A DNA stretch of 64,000 nucleotides, from the NCBI RefSeq assembly GCF_014107495.1, contig NZ_CP041969.1, positions 5,443,501 through 5,507,500 of the forward strand, given 5' to 3'. Shown here in pieces: positions 36,960-46,794 of the stretch. This DNA is from Cohnella cholangitidis. GTDB taxonomy: Bacteria; Bacillota; Bacilli; Paenibacillales; Paenibacillaceae. Both the position numbers and the translations under genes were made by a program. The notes under the pieces were generated by a model. It ran no database searches, was not told the DNA's origin, and saw nothing but the letters and a program-made list of their open reading frames with translations. The number at the start of each line of letters is the position of its first letter. The stretch's first letter is position 1.

Positions 36960-38764
36960 ATGCGTAAGCCGATCGGCTGGTTCAGCTTCGTCAACAACAT
37001 TCCGCTCAAATGGAAGTTCACGCTTATCTACCTTCTTTGCGTTCTAGTACCGATCCTAACGATCAACGTTCTCTTTTTCCGACAAACGTCGGAGAACATT
37101 CAATCCCGGGAGCGGAACAACCTTCAGCTAACGATCGAGCGGGCAGCCAAGAAGGCGATGGACATGATCGAGGGCGGAGTTACGCTTAGCCATTCCGTGG
37201 CGACGGACCGTACATTGTACGAAGTGCTGGACAAGGAATACGCCGATATTGTCGATTTCTATGAAAGCTTCAAGGAAGTGCTGACCGGCAAGATGAGTCC
37301 GTTCATGTCCGCCTACACGTACGTTGAGAATATTTCGGTGTTCACGGAAAATCCGACGATCGTGAGCGGCGGTAATTATTTCGTGCTGGACGAAGCTGAG
37401 AAGCGTAGTCCTGGTACGAGGCAGCCTCAAATTCGCCATCGGCTGTCAACGTCCTGGTGTACGCTAGCGTTGACCCTTTGAACGCGCAAGCAAGCAAAGT
37501 ATATTTCAGCATTGTGCGCAGACTGAACGAGTACCCGATGTACGGACAATATTCGAAATATTTGCGCATCGATCTTAAGCTCAGCAGCTTCGATGGGATA
37601 CTGGAGCAGGAGAAGCCGTACATGACTCTCAGGCTGCTGGATCCGGAAGGCAGGCTGCTGTTTCCCTCCTCCCAATTCATGAAACAGATCAATTCATCGG
37701 ACAGCGGCAACGACGACGGATTGATGTTCCAGAGCCCCTTAGGCAAGGCTTCTTATATCAGTGGTTGGACGCTTGTAGGTCTAGCGGAAGAGGACCGCTT
37801 GCAGACGGCCGCCCAGGGTTCCAAGCGCTTCATCTGGATGCTGGCCGCCATCAGCACGTTGCTGCCAACGTCGCTCATCTTCGTTATGCTGCGTTCGTAC
37901 AATTATAGGATCCGCCGATTGTCCCGCCATATGGAGAAAGCGAAAAACGAGAAGTTCGATTTGATCGTACTGCGAGAAGGCAAAGACGAGATCGGCGGGC
38001 TGATCCGCAGCTACAATCGGATGGTCGCCCAGATCGAGTCTCTCATCAACGATGTCTACAAGCTCGAGATCCAGCAAAAGGACATGGAGTTGGAGCGGAT
38101 CCGCGCCGAGATGAAGCTGCTGCAAAGCCAGGTAAACCCGCATTTCCTGTTCAACACGTTGAACGCCCTGCTCGTCGTCAGCGCTAAGAACGGCTATACG
38201 GAAGTGACCGGCATTATCCGCAACTTGTCCCAATTGCTTCGCCGGATGCTCAGTTGGACCGACGCCGCCGTCACGTTGCAGGATGAGCTTCATTTTACGG
38301 AAATGTATTTGAAAATCGAAAAGTTCCGGTTCTCGGACCGGTTCGACTACCTCTTCCATATCGAAGAAGAAGCGGCTAGTTGCCTAGTGCCGAAAATGTG
38401 CATCCAACCGCTTGTCGAGAATGCATGCAAGCATGGGCTGCAGGCGGTTAAAGGGCAGCGCGTGATTCGGATTGAAGCCCGGCGTACGGACACTTATTTG
38501 CATGTGCAGGTCGAAGATAACGGTAAAGGCATGGACGAGGACCGGTTGAACGAGATCCGAAGGATGATGAACGGCAGTCTCGATTCGGACGAGAACGTGG
38601 GCATGCGCAACGTCTATAAGCGGCTACGGCTCCATTACGGGGAGCGCGTAGATTTTTACATCGACAGCCGGCCGGACGAGGGTACGCGAGTCAGCTTTCG
38701 AATTCCTGCGTTGTCCGCGGATGAAGGGGGGAGAAGAAATGTACTCGGTGCTGCTGGTGGATGA
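36960..38764 (+). CDS. YesM-type sensor histidine kinase, importer 4; one-base frameshift
   Basis: TM1 is about 20-42, then an extracellular sensor domain, TM2 near 290-310, HAMP and a His_kinase domain with acceptor His near 394 in QVNPHFLFNTL, N box QPLVENACKHGL and G box EDNGKGMDE. The frame breaks near 37409-37412: adding one T (CCT TGG TAC GAG) turns EKRSPG into EKRSPWYEAASNSPSAVNV, a normal YesM sensor sequence, and joins both parts into 601 residues. Without correction the sensor would be truncated at 37481 and signalling lost. Ends overlapping the second regulator by 26 bp. Confidence 0.85.
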
Positions 38765-39838
38765 CGAACCGTTGGCGATCGAAGGTTTGCAAATGTTCGT
38801 TGATTGGGAGCATCTCGGCTTCCGCGTCTGCGGTGTGTGCGAGAACGGCGTCGAGGCTCTGTCCGCGGCGCGCGAGTTGAAGCCGGATGTTATCGTGACG
38901 GATATCCGGATGCCGGAGATGGACGGCTTGGAATTGATCGGGCAATTGCGCGGCGAGCGGGGAGTTTCTGCCGAATTCGTCGTGCTCAGCGCCTACGGTG
39001 AATTTGCGTTCGCCAAACGCGCCATGCAACTCGGCGTTCATCAATACTTGCTGAAGCCGGTCATCGGAGAAGAGGCGGCGGAAGTGCTGAATCAGATTCG
39101 CATGCGGCTGGATGTCCGCCGCGAGTTCCGACTGAAGGCGAGCGACGGCGGTGAAGAGCAGTCGCTGCCGGCTCTGGCCGCGCATCGTATGAAGGACGTG
39201 CTGCAGGCGATCGAAGATGCGGATCGGGTTCGGGCGGCGGACGTGATCGATAGCTTGTTCCGGGAATTGCAGGGCCGTTCGTTAGAATGGGCCGAACTGT
39301 TCGCGGGTTCCTTGACCGTCCAATGCGGCAAGCTGATTCGCGAATCCTGCGGCGATCCGGCTTTGTTGCCGCATCCCCGTCCGGACCATGTTGCATACGG
39401 GGCGGATGCCGGACCGGTATCCGTACGGAAGCGCATTCTATCGTATGCGGAGCAAGCGATCGATGCCTTGCAATCGATTCGCGAACGCAGGCCCGGCAGC
39501 ACGATGACAGAGGTCGATCGGTACGTCCGCGAGAATATCGCGACCCGCTCTCGATTCGGGACGTGGCGGCGCGGTTTTATTTGAACCCCGTTTATCTAGG
39601 GAAGGCCTATCAGGATAAATTCGGCTGCGGCTTGCTCGAACGGATGCACGATTTGCGGATCGCCGACGCGTGCGAGAAGCTTCGCGGCTCAACCGAGCCG
39701 ACCGGCGCTATTGCCGAGCAGGTCGGGTATGCGCATTACCATCATTTTCTGCAGCATTTCGAACGGCGGACGGGCAGGAAGCCAGCGGAATACCGGGAAT
39801 CGAAAGGGGGAAACGGCAAGAACGCAACCGGAGGGTGA
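38739..39838 (+). CDS. Second short YesN-like AraC response regulator, importer 4; one-base frameshift
   Basis: The frame is open from 38721, but ATG 38739 has GGGGGGAG well placed and opens YSVLLVDDEPLAIEGL. The receiver carries the acceptor Asp in VIVTDIRMPE and Lys in YLLKPV. Near 39541-39544 one base is missing: VRENIA should continue DPLSIRDVAARFYLNPVYL (next frame). Corrected length is 366 residues, matching the short regulator two genes upstream. The HTH end reads TGAIAEQVGYAHYHHFLQHF then TGRKPAEYR. Two short regulators flanking one kinase suggests either a split output or a duplicated receiver. Confidence 0.83.
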
Positions 39839-39891
39839 AACCGATTTTTAAGGGGGGTATTCCTTTATTTCATGAATTGTAACCGCATACA

Positions 39892-39906
39892 GGAAAGCGC
39901 TACCAT
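39892..39906. promoter_or_regulatory. Weak cre-like site upstream of importer 4
   Basis: On the minus strand ATGGTAGCGCTTTCC matches the cre consensus at 13 of 15 positions. It lies 58 bp ahead of the receptor gene start at 39965. Confidence 0.4.
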
Positions 39907-39964
39907 GGATACAGCAAGACGAATGCGCGCCGTCTTGCGTCACATCCGCTAAGGAGGATTTAAC

Positions 39965-41685
39965 ATGGGGGTTCGTACTAGAAAAGCGGCCTTAGGGTTG
40001 CTCACGCTGATTCTGGCGTTTAGTGTCGTCGCGGCAGTTGTTCCAAGAACAACAATGAAGGCAGCTCATCGTCATCACAAAGCTCGAGTGCTTCCACGAA
40101 CGAATCCAGCTCGTCTGAATCGAGTTCGGCTGATACGAAAGTGGAGCCGTTCACCATTTCCTTGTTTACGGCTGCTACGGGACCGATCCCGACGGACAAC
40201 AACAAGATCTACCAGGAAATCAAGGAGCAACTCGGCGTGACTCTGAAGGAAGAATACCTGGTCGGCGATCTAGAGCAGAAGCTCGGAGTTATGATCGCCG
40301 GGGGCGATTACCCGGACATGATTACGGCGAATACGAAGCTGACGGCGGCTAAAGCGGTCATTCCGCTGGAAGACCTGATCGAGCAGCACGCGCCGAACTT
40401 GAAAAAGCATTATGGAAAAGTGTGGGAGCAATTGAAAGACCCGGCGGACGGTCACATCTACTGGCTGCCGAACTACGGGGTCTATCAAGGCGACTTCAAG
40501 CCGACGGATTACATGGGACCGGGATTCTATATCCAGAAGGCAATTCTTAAAGAATACGGTTTTCCGAAAATCAAGACGCTGGACGAATACTTTAAGCTGA
40601 TCGAAGATTATGCGGCCAAGTACCCTGAGATCGACGGTCAACCGACAATCGGTTTCACAGCGCTCGCTTTCGACTGGCGCGACTGGAGTCTGCGCAACGC
40701 GCCGCAGCATTTGGCCGGTCATCCGAACGACGGCGGCGTCCTCGTCGATCCGAATTCGAACGTCGCAACGCTATATTCCGCTACGGATATAGCGAAGCCT
40801 TACTATCAAAAGCTGAACGAAATCAATGCCAAAGGCTTGATGGACAAAGAAGCGTTCGCGCAAAACTTTGACCAGTATCTGGCGAAAGTGTCCAGCGGCC
40901 GCGTGCTCGGCATGTTCGACCAACGCTGGAACTTCATTGAAGCCCATAATTCACTGACCTCTCAGGGCAAGTTCGATCGTACTTACGTTGGTTTCCCACT
41001 CGTCTACGACACGAACACGAGGGACTACTATCTTGACCGTCCGCCGATCAACTTGGGCAACGGATTCGGCATCACGGTCAATGCCGAGGATCCGGTGAAA
41101 ATCATCAAGTTCATCGACACGATGCTCTCGGAGAAATGGTCGAAGCGCCTCAACTGGGGCGAAGAAGGCGTAGATTATCTCGTCGGCGACAACGGACTCT
41201 ATTACCGGACGCCGGAAATGCGCAAACAACAAGAAGACGTCACTTGGAAGCAGCAGTACAAGGCGGACTCGCTCTGGGGCTATCTGCCTAAGCTGGAAGG
41301 TAACTATCCGGACGGCAATGCCGACACTCCGAACAACCAGCCGGACGAATTCTTCGCGAACTTGAAGGACATCGACAAAGAGTTGATGACTGCCTACGGC
41401 TACAAAACGTGGACCGACTTCTTCTCGGCTCCGCCGGAGAACCGCGTGTCGTACCCAGCTTGGAACATCGACCTCATCGAAGGCTCCCCGGCGAAAGTCG
41501 CCAACCAGAAGATGAAGGATCTGGATTTCAAGTTCTTGCCGAAGGCGATCTTGAGCAAACCGGATAAATTCGAAGAAGTATGGTCTGATTATGTAGCTCA
41601 GATGGGCAAAGCGAATACGCAAGCTTATCTGGATCGAGTCAACGAACAACTGAAATGGCGTGCAGATACTTGGACGAGTAAATAA
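39965..41685 (+). CDS. ABC transporter substrate-binding lipoprotein (LplA type), importer 4; one-base frameshift
   Basis: The signal peptide from ATG 39965 (CTAAGGAGG upstream) reaches VVAA and then loses frame near 40035-40039. With one added base the lipobox becomes AAGC with Cys26, followed by KNNNEG, a very Ser-rich linker and EPFTISLFTAATGP in the second frame. The corrected protein is 573 residues, normal for the LplA group. As sequenced, the frame falls exactly at the lipobox, so no lipoprotein would form. It heads importer 4 and sits directly downstream of the regulator trio that presumably controls it. The ligand is unknown. Confidence 0.85.
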
Positions 41686-41696
41686 GACGAAGGAGG

Positions 41697-41730
41697 GCGG
41701 AAGGTAGGAGCGATTGTTCCGGCCTTCCGC
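41697..41730 (+). other. Intercistronic hairpin between receptor and permease of importer 4
   Basis: GCGGAAGG (41697-41704) pairs with CCTTCCGC (41723-41730). Position matches the receptor-permease hairpins of importers 1, 3 and 5. The tail TTCTTC is weakly T-rich. Confidence 0.55.
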
Positions 41731-41755
41731 TTCTTCGAGACAGGAGGCGGAACCG

Positions 41756-42730
41756 ATGCCGCAGCATACGGTCCACAAGGTTGAAATCGCACCTCAGTCC
41801 GCTCAGCGGACCGATACGTTCTGGAGGAAGATGGTCCGCCAGCGACAGTTGATCATCATGTCTATCCCGATGGTGTTATACGTCCTGCTCTTCGCCTATG
41901 GTCCCCTCTGGGGCTGGCTGATGGCGTTCCAGGACTTTAAGCCAATGGCGGGAGTCTCGATCTTTGATCAGAAATGGGTCGGACTGGATCAATTCAAATT
42001 TCTGTTTCTGGATGAAGGCTTCACCCGTGTACTTCGCAATACGATCGCGATGAGCTTCATCTCGCTCATCCTTGGGTTTGGCACGGCGATCGGCTTGGCG
42101 CTGCTGCTGAACGAAATCAAGAAAACAGGTTTCAAGCGGTTAATCCAGACCATCTCGTATCTTCCGCACTTTCTATCTTGGGTTATCGTGACCGGTCTCG
42201 TCTCGATGTCGTTGTCCACCGAAAGCGGGATCGTGAACATCGTGCTCATGAAGCTCCATCTCATCAATGAACCAATTCTGTGGCTGGGCGAAGGCAAGTA
42301 CTTCTGGGGAATCGTTGGGATGACCAACGTCTGGAAGGAAGTCGGCTGGAACACGATTATTTACTTGGCGGCCATTGCATCCATCGACCCGTCCCTGTAT
42401 GAAGCGGCTGAAGTAGACGGCGCGGGGCGCTACCGCAAAATATGGAATATTACGTTACCCGGTATCAGGCCGATTATCATCATCCTGCTGATCATGAACG
42501 TAGGCTGGATTCTGAACGGCGGCGGTTTCGATATTCAATATTTCCTCGGCAACGGACAAGTGCTCGACTGGTCGGAAACGATCGACATCTTCGTCCTGAA
42601 GTACGGTCTCAAAATAGGGAACTACTCGCTCGGCGTCGCAGCCGGCATATTCAAAACCGTTGTCAGCATTATACTACTCTACTGCGCGAATAAAGTCGCA
42701 AAGCGTCTCGGCGAAGAGCGACTTATATAA
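41756..42730 (+). CDS. ABC transporter permease (LplB family), importer 4
   Basis: The frame is open from 41714, but ATG 41756 is preceded by CAGGAGGCGG and gives 324 residues, the family norm. A polar N-terminus of about 35 residues precedes six predicted helices (LIIMSIPMVLYVLLFAYGPL). EAA loop: YEAAEVDGAGRYRKIWNITL. It pairs with the LplC-type protein encoded 12 bp downstream. The ribosome site of that gene (AAGGGGGG) directly follows this stop. Confidence 0.9.
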   Translation: MPQHTVHKVEIAPQSAQRTDTFWRKMVRQRQLIIMSIPMVLYVLLFAYGPLWGWLMAFQDFKPMAGVSIFDQKWVGLDQFKFLFLDEGFTRVLRNTIAMSFISLILGFGTAIGLALLLNEIKKTGFKRLIQTISYLPHFLSWVIVTGLVSMSLSTESGIVNIVLMKLHLINEPILWLGEGKYFWGIVGMTNVWKEVGWNTIIYLAAIASIDPSLYEAAEVDGAGRYRKIWNITLPGIRPIIIILLIMNVGWILNGGGFDIQYFLGNGQVLDWSETIDIFVLKYGLKIGNYSLGVAAGIFKTVVSIILLYCANKVAKRLGEERLI

Positions 42731-42742
42731 GGGGGGCTCCGC

Positions 42743-43663
42743 ATGCAAACGACCATCAAAAAATTCAAGACGGAGCCGTTCCTGTTTCATACGTTTAACG
42801 TCATATTCATGCTGTTCGTCGCGGTTGTCACGTTGTATCCGTTCCTCAACACGCTGGCGGTCTCATTCAACTCGGGCCTCGATACGACGCGCGGCGGCAT
42901 CTACTTGTGGCCGCGGGAATGGACGTTCAAGAACTATGAAGCGGTATTCGCGACCGGCAAAGTGTACCATGCGTTCTGGGTGTCCGTCGCCCGGACCGTA
43001 ATCGGCACGATAGCTAGCGTCTTCCTGACCGCTATGCTAGCGTATACGATTAGCCGTAAGGAGTATATGTTCCGCAAGCCCGTCACGCTGATTTTTATTC
43101 TTACGATGTATTTCAGCGCCGGCCTCATTCCTTCGTATTTTTTGATCAAGGATCTGCACCTGCTGAATACATTTCTTGTGTATATTCTGTTTCCGGGAGC
43201 TGGGGCAGGGCTGATCAGCGCGTTTAACATGCTTGTCGTCCGTACCTACATTCACACGCTGCCGGAAAGCTTGAACGAATCGGCTAAGATGGACGGAGCG
43301 AGCGACTACCGGATATTCTTCAGTATCATTATGCCGCTGTGTACGCCGGTGCTTGCGACGATCGCGCTGTTCACTGCCGTTGGTCAATGGAACACATGGT
43401 TCGACACGTTCATCTTCGCCTCGTCCAAGCAGAACCTGAGCACGCTTCAATTCGAGCTAATGAGGCTGTTGTCTTCATCGGTGAATTCCAATGCCAATCC
43501 GAGCTTGTCGTCTACGGCTGCCAAGGATACCGCAACGATGATAACACCGCTGTCGATCCGAGCGGCTATTACGATGGTTGCATCGGTGCCGATTCTGGTT
43601 GTATATCCGTTCCTGCAACGGCATTTCGTCTCGGGATTGCATTTGGGCAGCGTGAAGGAATGA
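42743..43663 (+). CDS. ABC transporter permease (LplC/YtcP family), importer 4
   Basis: This 306-residue protein has six predicted helices. Coupling loop: NESAKMDGASDYRIFFSIIM, then PLCTPVLATIALF. It ends FVSGLHLGSVKE, close to the family consensus. It is the last gene of the importer 4 operon, with a terminator 60 bp beyond its stop. Confidence 0.92.
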   Translation: MQTTIKKFKTEPFLFHTFNVIFMLFVAVVTLYPFLNTLAVSFNSGLDTTRGGIYLWPREWTFKNYEAVFATGKVYHAFWVSVARTVIGTIASVFLTAMLAYTISRKEYMFRKPVTLIFILTMYFSAGLIPSYFLIKDLHLLNTFLVYILFPGAGAGLISAFNMLVVRTYIHTLPESLNESAKMDGASDYRIFFSIIMPLCTPVLATIALFTAVGQWNTWFDTFIFASSKQNLSTLQFELMRLLSSSVNSNANPSLSSTAAKDTATMITPLSIRAAITMVASVPILVVYPFLQRHFVSGLHLGSVKE

Positions 43664-43722
43664 CGTCGGCGTATATGTCCGAGCGAACGCCCGCTCGTAA
43701 CCCTTAATTATTTTGAACATAT

Positions 43723-43749
43723 AAAAAAGCCCTCGAGGGGGCTTTTTTT
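43723..43749 (+). terminator. Intrinsic terminator after importer 4
   Basis: AAAAAAGCCC and GGGGGCTTTTTTT surround a TCGA loop. The A-run and T-run make it symmetrical, so it may also stop minus-strand transcription from the TetR gene at 43892. Confidence 0.85.
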
Positions 43750-43891
43750 ACTTCACGCGATAATCAACGATAAACTTAGATCTAGGCAAATAGAAAAACT
43801 CAATCTCTTTTCCGGCATGCTTAATTAAACGCTCATCTTATCATGGTTGATAAGTACTCCTTCTATTTTTCTATAGTCTTTTGAAAGGCAC

Positions 43892-44473
43892 TTACTCGAT
43901 CAACTTGAGGGTAGTGTCAACGGTATTGTCTATAAACGATCGATCGGGACGGGATTTCATCATTACGGTAAGTCCGACGAGAGATACGACGAGCGTTTGC
44001 GCCAAAGCCGCGGCATTCGTCTCTTTTTTGATTTCGCCCGACCGTATGCCTAGATTGATCGTTTCTTGGAAAATAGCGGATAAGTACATCTGATGTTCTC
44101 TGGTGAGGATCTCGAATTTAGCGTCATGAGGCGCTAGCTCCACCATCGTATTGATGCAGAAACATCCCCGATGAACATCATCATCAAAGCCTTTTGCCAC
44201 GACCCCCTCGAAGAAGGAACGGAACGCTTCTTTCACGGACCGGGGTTTATTTAGCTGTGCTCTAACGTTCGAAGCATGTAACTGCGTATAGTTTCGAAGC
44301 GCCGCTTCGAATAACTGCTTCTTGTCCCCGAACACCGAGTATATGCTAGGTCGTTGAATCCCCATTCTGGAAGTCAAATCGCTTAACGAGGTTGCTTCGT
44401 AACCTTTCTCCCAAAACAAATGCATGGCAGCATCCAAAGCTTTTTGTTCATCGAATTCACGTGTCCGTGCCAT
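43892..44473 (-). CDS. TetR/AcrR-family regulator of the adjacent MFS exporter
   Basis: The minus-strand frame is open from 44539, but ATG 44473 follows AGAGGCGCAAAT and opens ARTREFDEQKALDAAMHLFW, the classical TetR start, giving 193 residues. HTH: TSLSDLTSRMGIQRPSIYSV. The C-terminal part is a TetR_C-type helical ligand domain containing RGCFCINTMVEL. It is divergent from the MFS gene, and a TetR-like palindrome (44588-44599) lies near that gene's transcription start. It is therefore likely a drug- or metabolite-responsive repressor. Confidence 0.88.
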   Translation of the reverse strand: MARTREFDEQKALDAAMHLFWEKGYEATSLSDLTSRMGIQRPSIYSVFGDKKQLFEAALRNYTQLHASNVRAQLNKPRSVKEAFRSFFEGVVAKGFDDDVHRGCFCINTMVELAPHDAKFEILTREHQMYLSAIFQETINLGIRSGEIKKETNAAALAQTLVVSLVGLTVMMKSRPDRSFIDNTVDTTLKLIE

Positions 44474-44543
44474 ATTTGCGCCTCTTTTCATATCGATCAG
44501 TATGATATTATTGTACGAAAAATAATGCTCTTTTGTCAAAATA

Positions 44544-44599
44544 TTGACGTAATAAATTAATACTGCTATAAATTTATAATAATAACTTACCGTTCGGTA
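44544..44599 (+). promoter_or_regulatory. Promoter and TetR-type operator of MFS exporter gene
   Basis: TTGACG (44544-44549) and TATAAA (44567-44572) are spaced 17 bp. TACCGTTCGGTA (44588-44599), with perfect TACCG/CGGTA arms, lies just after the expected start of transcription. ACCGNNCGGT-type palindromes are common TetR-family operators, and the divergent TetR gene is the obvious candidate to bind it. Confidence 0.7.
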
Positions 44600-44624
44600 T
44601 GTTATAGAGGGAGGAGTGTCTTCA

Positions 44625-45833
44625 TTGAATAAAGCGGAGATGGAATGGTTTCAAGAGAATGCGGATGCGTCGCTTTCGCGTCCGGTTATGCTGTTGATTG
44701 CGGTCGCATGCGGTATGGCGGTTGCAAACATTTATTATGCGCAGCCGCTGTTGGACGCAATTGCCGGAGATTACGGTATCGGTCAAGCGCGCATGGGATT
44801 GATCGTTACTATCACGCAGATCTGTTATGCGTTAGGCCTTATTTTTCTAGTACCTCTTGGCGATCTACTGAATCGACGCAAGTTGGTTGCCGGTATGATG
44901 TTTATCTCCGTCCTCGGCCTGATCATGGTAGGAATGGCTCCCAATCTCCCCGTTCTGTTGACGGGGTTGGCGGTGGTCGGTCTCTTCACGGTGGTCGTGC
45001 AAGTGCTTGTAGTCTATGCAGGGAGTTTGGCAGCGGCATCGGATCGTGGACGTGCCGTCGGAATGGCGACGAGCGGCGTAGTGGTCGGCCTCTTGCTGGC
45101 GCGCACCTTCGCGGGCATGATGTCCGACCTCGCGGGATGGCGTTCGGTCTATTGGGTCTCCGCGGGATTGACGTTGTTGATGGTCGGAGTATTGCTCCGG
45201 TTGTTGCCGAATGAAGACAAGTCGAAATCGCCAATCTCCTATCCTCGATTATTGAGTTCGGTTTTTGTCTTATTCGTTCAGGAACCGATCCTGCGAATCC
45301 GCGCCGTCTTAGGCATGCTGATCTTTACCGCGTTCAGTATATTGTGGACGTCGCTCGTACTGACGTTAAGCGCGCCGCCGTGGTTGCTTTCGCATTCCGC
45401 TATCGGGTCGTTCGGCCTTGCGGGCGCAGCGGGGGCAATAGCAGCGGCAAGCGCAGGACGACTGGCCGACAGGGGGCTGGGGCAGCGAACGACTGGCTTG
45501 GCGCTGGTCGTATTAGCGGGATCCTGGCTGCCCATCGGATTTACCGAACAATCGCTTGGGGCGTTGATCGTCGGAGTTATCGCCCTTGATCTTGCGGTAC
45601 AAGCCGTTCACGTTACGAATCAATCATTGATATTGCGCGTGCGGCCGGAAGCTCGCAGCCGGCTTGTCGCTGGGTATATGGTTTTCTATTCGCTCGGTAG
45701 TGCTGCAGGTTCGATCGCTTCTACCGCGGTTTATTCGTCTTTTGGATGGATCGGCGTGTGCTTGCTTGGGGCTGCGGTCAGTGCGTTCGCTTTGTTGTTC
45801 TGGGCATTGAGCTTAACAATCACGCGTGCTTAG
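44625..45833 (+). CDS. MFS transporter, 12-TM DHA1/arabinose-efflux type
   Basis: The earliest start GTG 44616 overlaps its own ribosome site. TTG 44625 (LNKAEMEWFQEN) is correctly spaced from GAGGGAGGA and is preferred, giving about 402 residues. Twelve predicted helices, with the MFS loop-2/3 signature as LVPLGDLLNRRKLV and an internal repeat of two six-helix halves. Similar to YgaY/AraJ-type exporters; substrate unknown. Regulated by the divergent TetR gene. Its stop codon is immediately followed by the promoter of the dehydrogenase gene, so the two are transcribed separately. Confidence 0.85.
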   Translation: MNKAEMEWFQENADASLSRPVMLLIAVACGMAVANIYYAQPLLDAIAGDYGIGQARMGLIVTITQICYALGLIFLVPLGDLLNRRKLVAGMMFISVLGLIMVGMAPNLPVLLTGLAVVGLFTVVVQVLVVYAGSLAAASDRGRAVGMATSGVVVGLLLARTFAGMMSDLAGWRSVYWVSAGLTLLMVGVLLRLLPNEDKSKSPISYPRLLSSVFVLFVQEPILRIRAVLGMLIFTAFSILWTSLVLTLSAPPWLLSHSAIGSFGLAGAAGAIAAASAGRLADRGLGQRTTGLALVVLAGSWLPIGFTEQSLGALIVGVIALDLAVQAVHVTNQSLILRVRPEARSRLVAGYMVFYSLGSAAGSIASTAVYSSFGWIGVCLLGAAVSAFALLFWALSLTITRA

Positions 45834-45882
45834 TTGACAAAGCCTCGGAAACTTCATTATAATTTTATTGAACAACTGTTCA
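45834..45882 (+). promoter_or_regulatory. Sigma-A promoter and 14-bp palindromic operator of the dehydrogenase gene
   Basis: TTGACA (45834-45839) and TATAAT (45858-45863) are both perfect with an 18-bp spacer. TGAACAACTGTTCA (45869-45882) is a perfect palindrome at the expected start of transcription. Its half-site TTGAACA recurs twice upstream of the TetR gene at 46816. Confidence 0.75.
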
Positions 45883-45904
45883 TTAACTATCAGGAGGGAT
45901 TTGC

Positions 45905-46666
45905 ATGCGTTTGGAAGGTAAAGTAGCGGTCGTTACCGGCGCCGCATCGGGCATGGGTAAAGCGATTGCCGAGCTGTACGCGAAAGAAGGAGCTAAAGTC
46001 GTCGTTTCCGATTTGAATATCGAAGGCGCGGAAGCGGTCGCGGCAGGCATTCGATCGAACGGAGGCGCGGCAGTCGCCGTCAAAACCAACGTAGCCGACC
46101 TGAATGATATTAACGCTATGATCGATACGGCCGTTAAGGAATACGGAACGCTGGACGTTCTGGTTAACAATGCCGGCATTATGGATAATATGGCCCCTGT
46201 CGGCGACGTGAACGACGAGAAATGGGATCTTATTTTCGACGTCAACACGAAAGGCGTCATGCGCGCGATTCGCAAAGCCCTCCCGATCTTCCTCGAGAAA
46301 GGCAAAGGCGTGATCATCAATACGGCATCGACGGGCGGTTTCAGCGGGGCGCATGCGGGAGCGGCATACACGGCTTCCAAGCATGCCGTTATCGGGATCA
46401 CCAAAAACACGGGCTTCATGTACGCGCAGAAAGGCATTCGCTGCAACGCGATCGCGCCCGGCGCGACGATGACGAACATTGCATCGACGATGACGAACGT
46501 GAACGAGTTCGGCGCTTCGCGAACGAAGGTCACTCAAGGCGTTATTCCTCGCGTCGGATCGGCCGAAGAAATCGCGCAAGTGGCGCTGTTCCTGGCATCC
46601 GACGAATCGAGCTTCGTGAACGGCGCGGTTATCGCCGCGGACGCAGGCTGGACGGCAGGCTTCTAA
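45905..46666 (+). CDS. Short-chain dehydrogenase/reductase (glucose 1-dehydrogenase-like)
   Basis: This 253-residue classical SDR has nucleotide motif TGAASGMGKA (11-20), NNAG motif in LVNNAGIM, catalytic Ser in NTASTGGF and YxxxK in AYTASKHAV. Asp and Asn after strand 2 (VVVSDLN) suggest NAD preference. The substrate cannot be read from sequence. It lies between an efflux pump and a TetR gene with which it shares promoter half-sites, so a stress or detoxification reductase is likelier than a sugar dehydrogenase. CAGGAGGG precedes the ATG. Confidence 0.88.
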   Translation: MRLEGKVAVVTGAASGMGKAIAELYAKEGAKVVVSDLNIEGAEAVAAGIRSNGGAAVAVKTNVADLNDINAMIDTAVKEYGTLDVLVNNAGIMDNMAPVGDVNDEKWDLIFDVNTKGVMRAIRKALPIFLEKGKGVIINTASTGGFSGAHAGAAYTASKHAVIGITKNTGFMYAQKGIRCNAIAPGATMTNIASTMTNVNEFGASRTKVTQGVIPRVGSAEEIAQVALFLASDESSFVNGAVIAADAGWTAGF

Positions 46667-46695
46667 TTCGGAGACCCGCGGAAGTCAAGACGCAA

Positions 46696-46735
46696 TAGAA
46701 GGCTATAAGCAGCCAGGCTGCATGTAGCCTTCTTT
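46696..46735 (+). terminator. Intrinsic terminator after dehydrogenase gene
   Basis: AGAAGGCTA and TAGCCTTCT form the outer stem and GCAGCC/GGCTGC the inner one, followed by TTTG. Confidence 0.75.
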
Positions 46736-46794
46736 GCCGTATAAAGGTATTGAACAGACGAGTATGAAAGCGTACAGTAAGGGAAGCATAGCAA

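Noticed and set aside
9820-40045. Phase variation as the cause of the frameshifts
   Set aside because: The break points are not in long homopolymers or short tandem repeats, and eight unrelated genes are hit in the same way.
45905-46666. Dehydrogenase as the missing pentose dehydrogenase of the Weimberg route
   Set aside because: It is 17 kb away, lies in an efflux/TetR setting and shares operator half-sites with a TetR gene; the SDR fold alone does not give the substrate.
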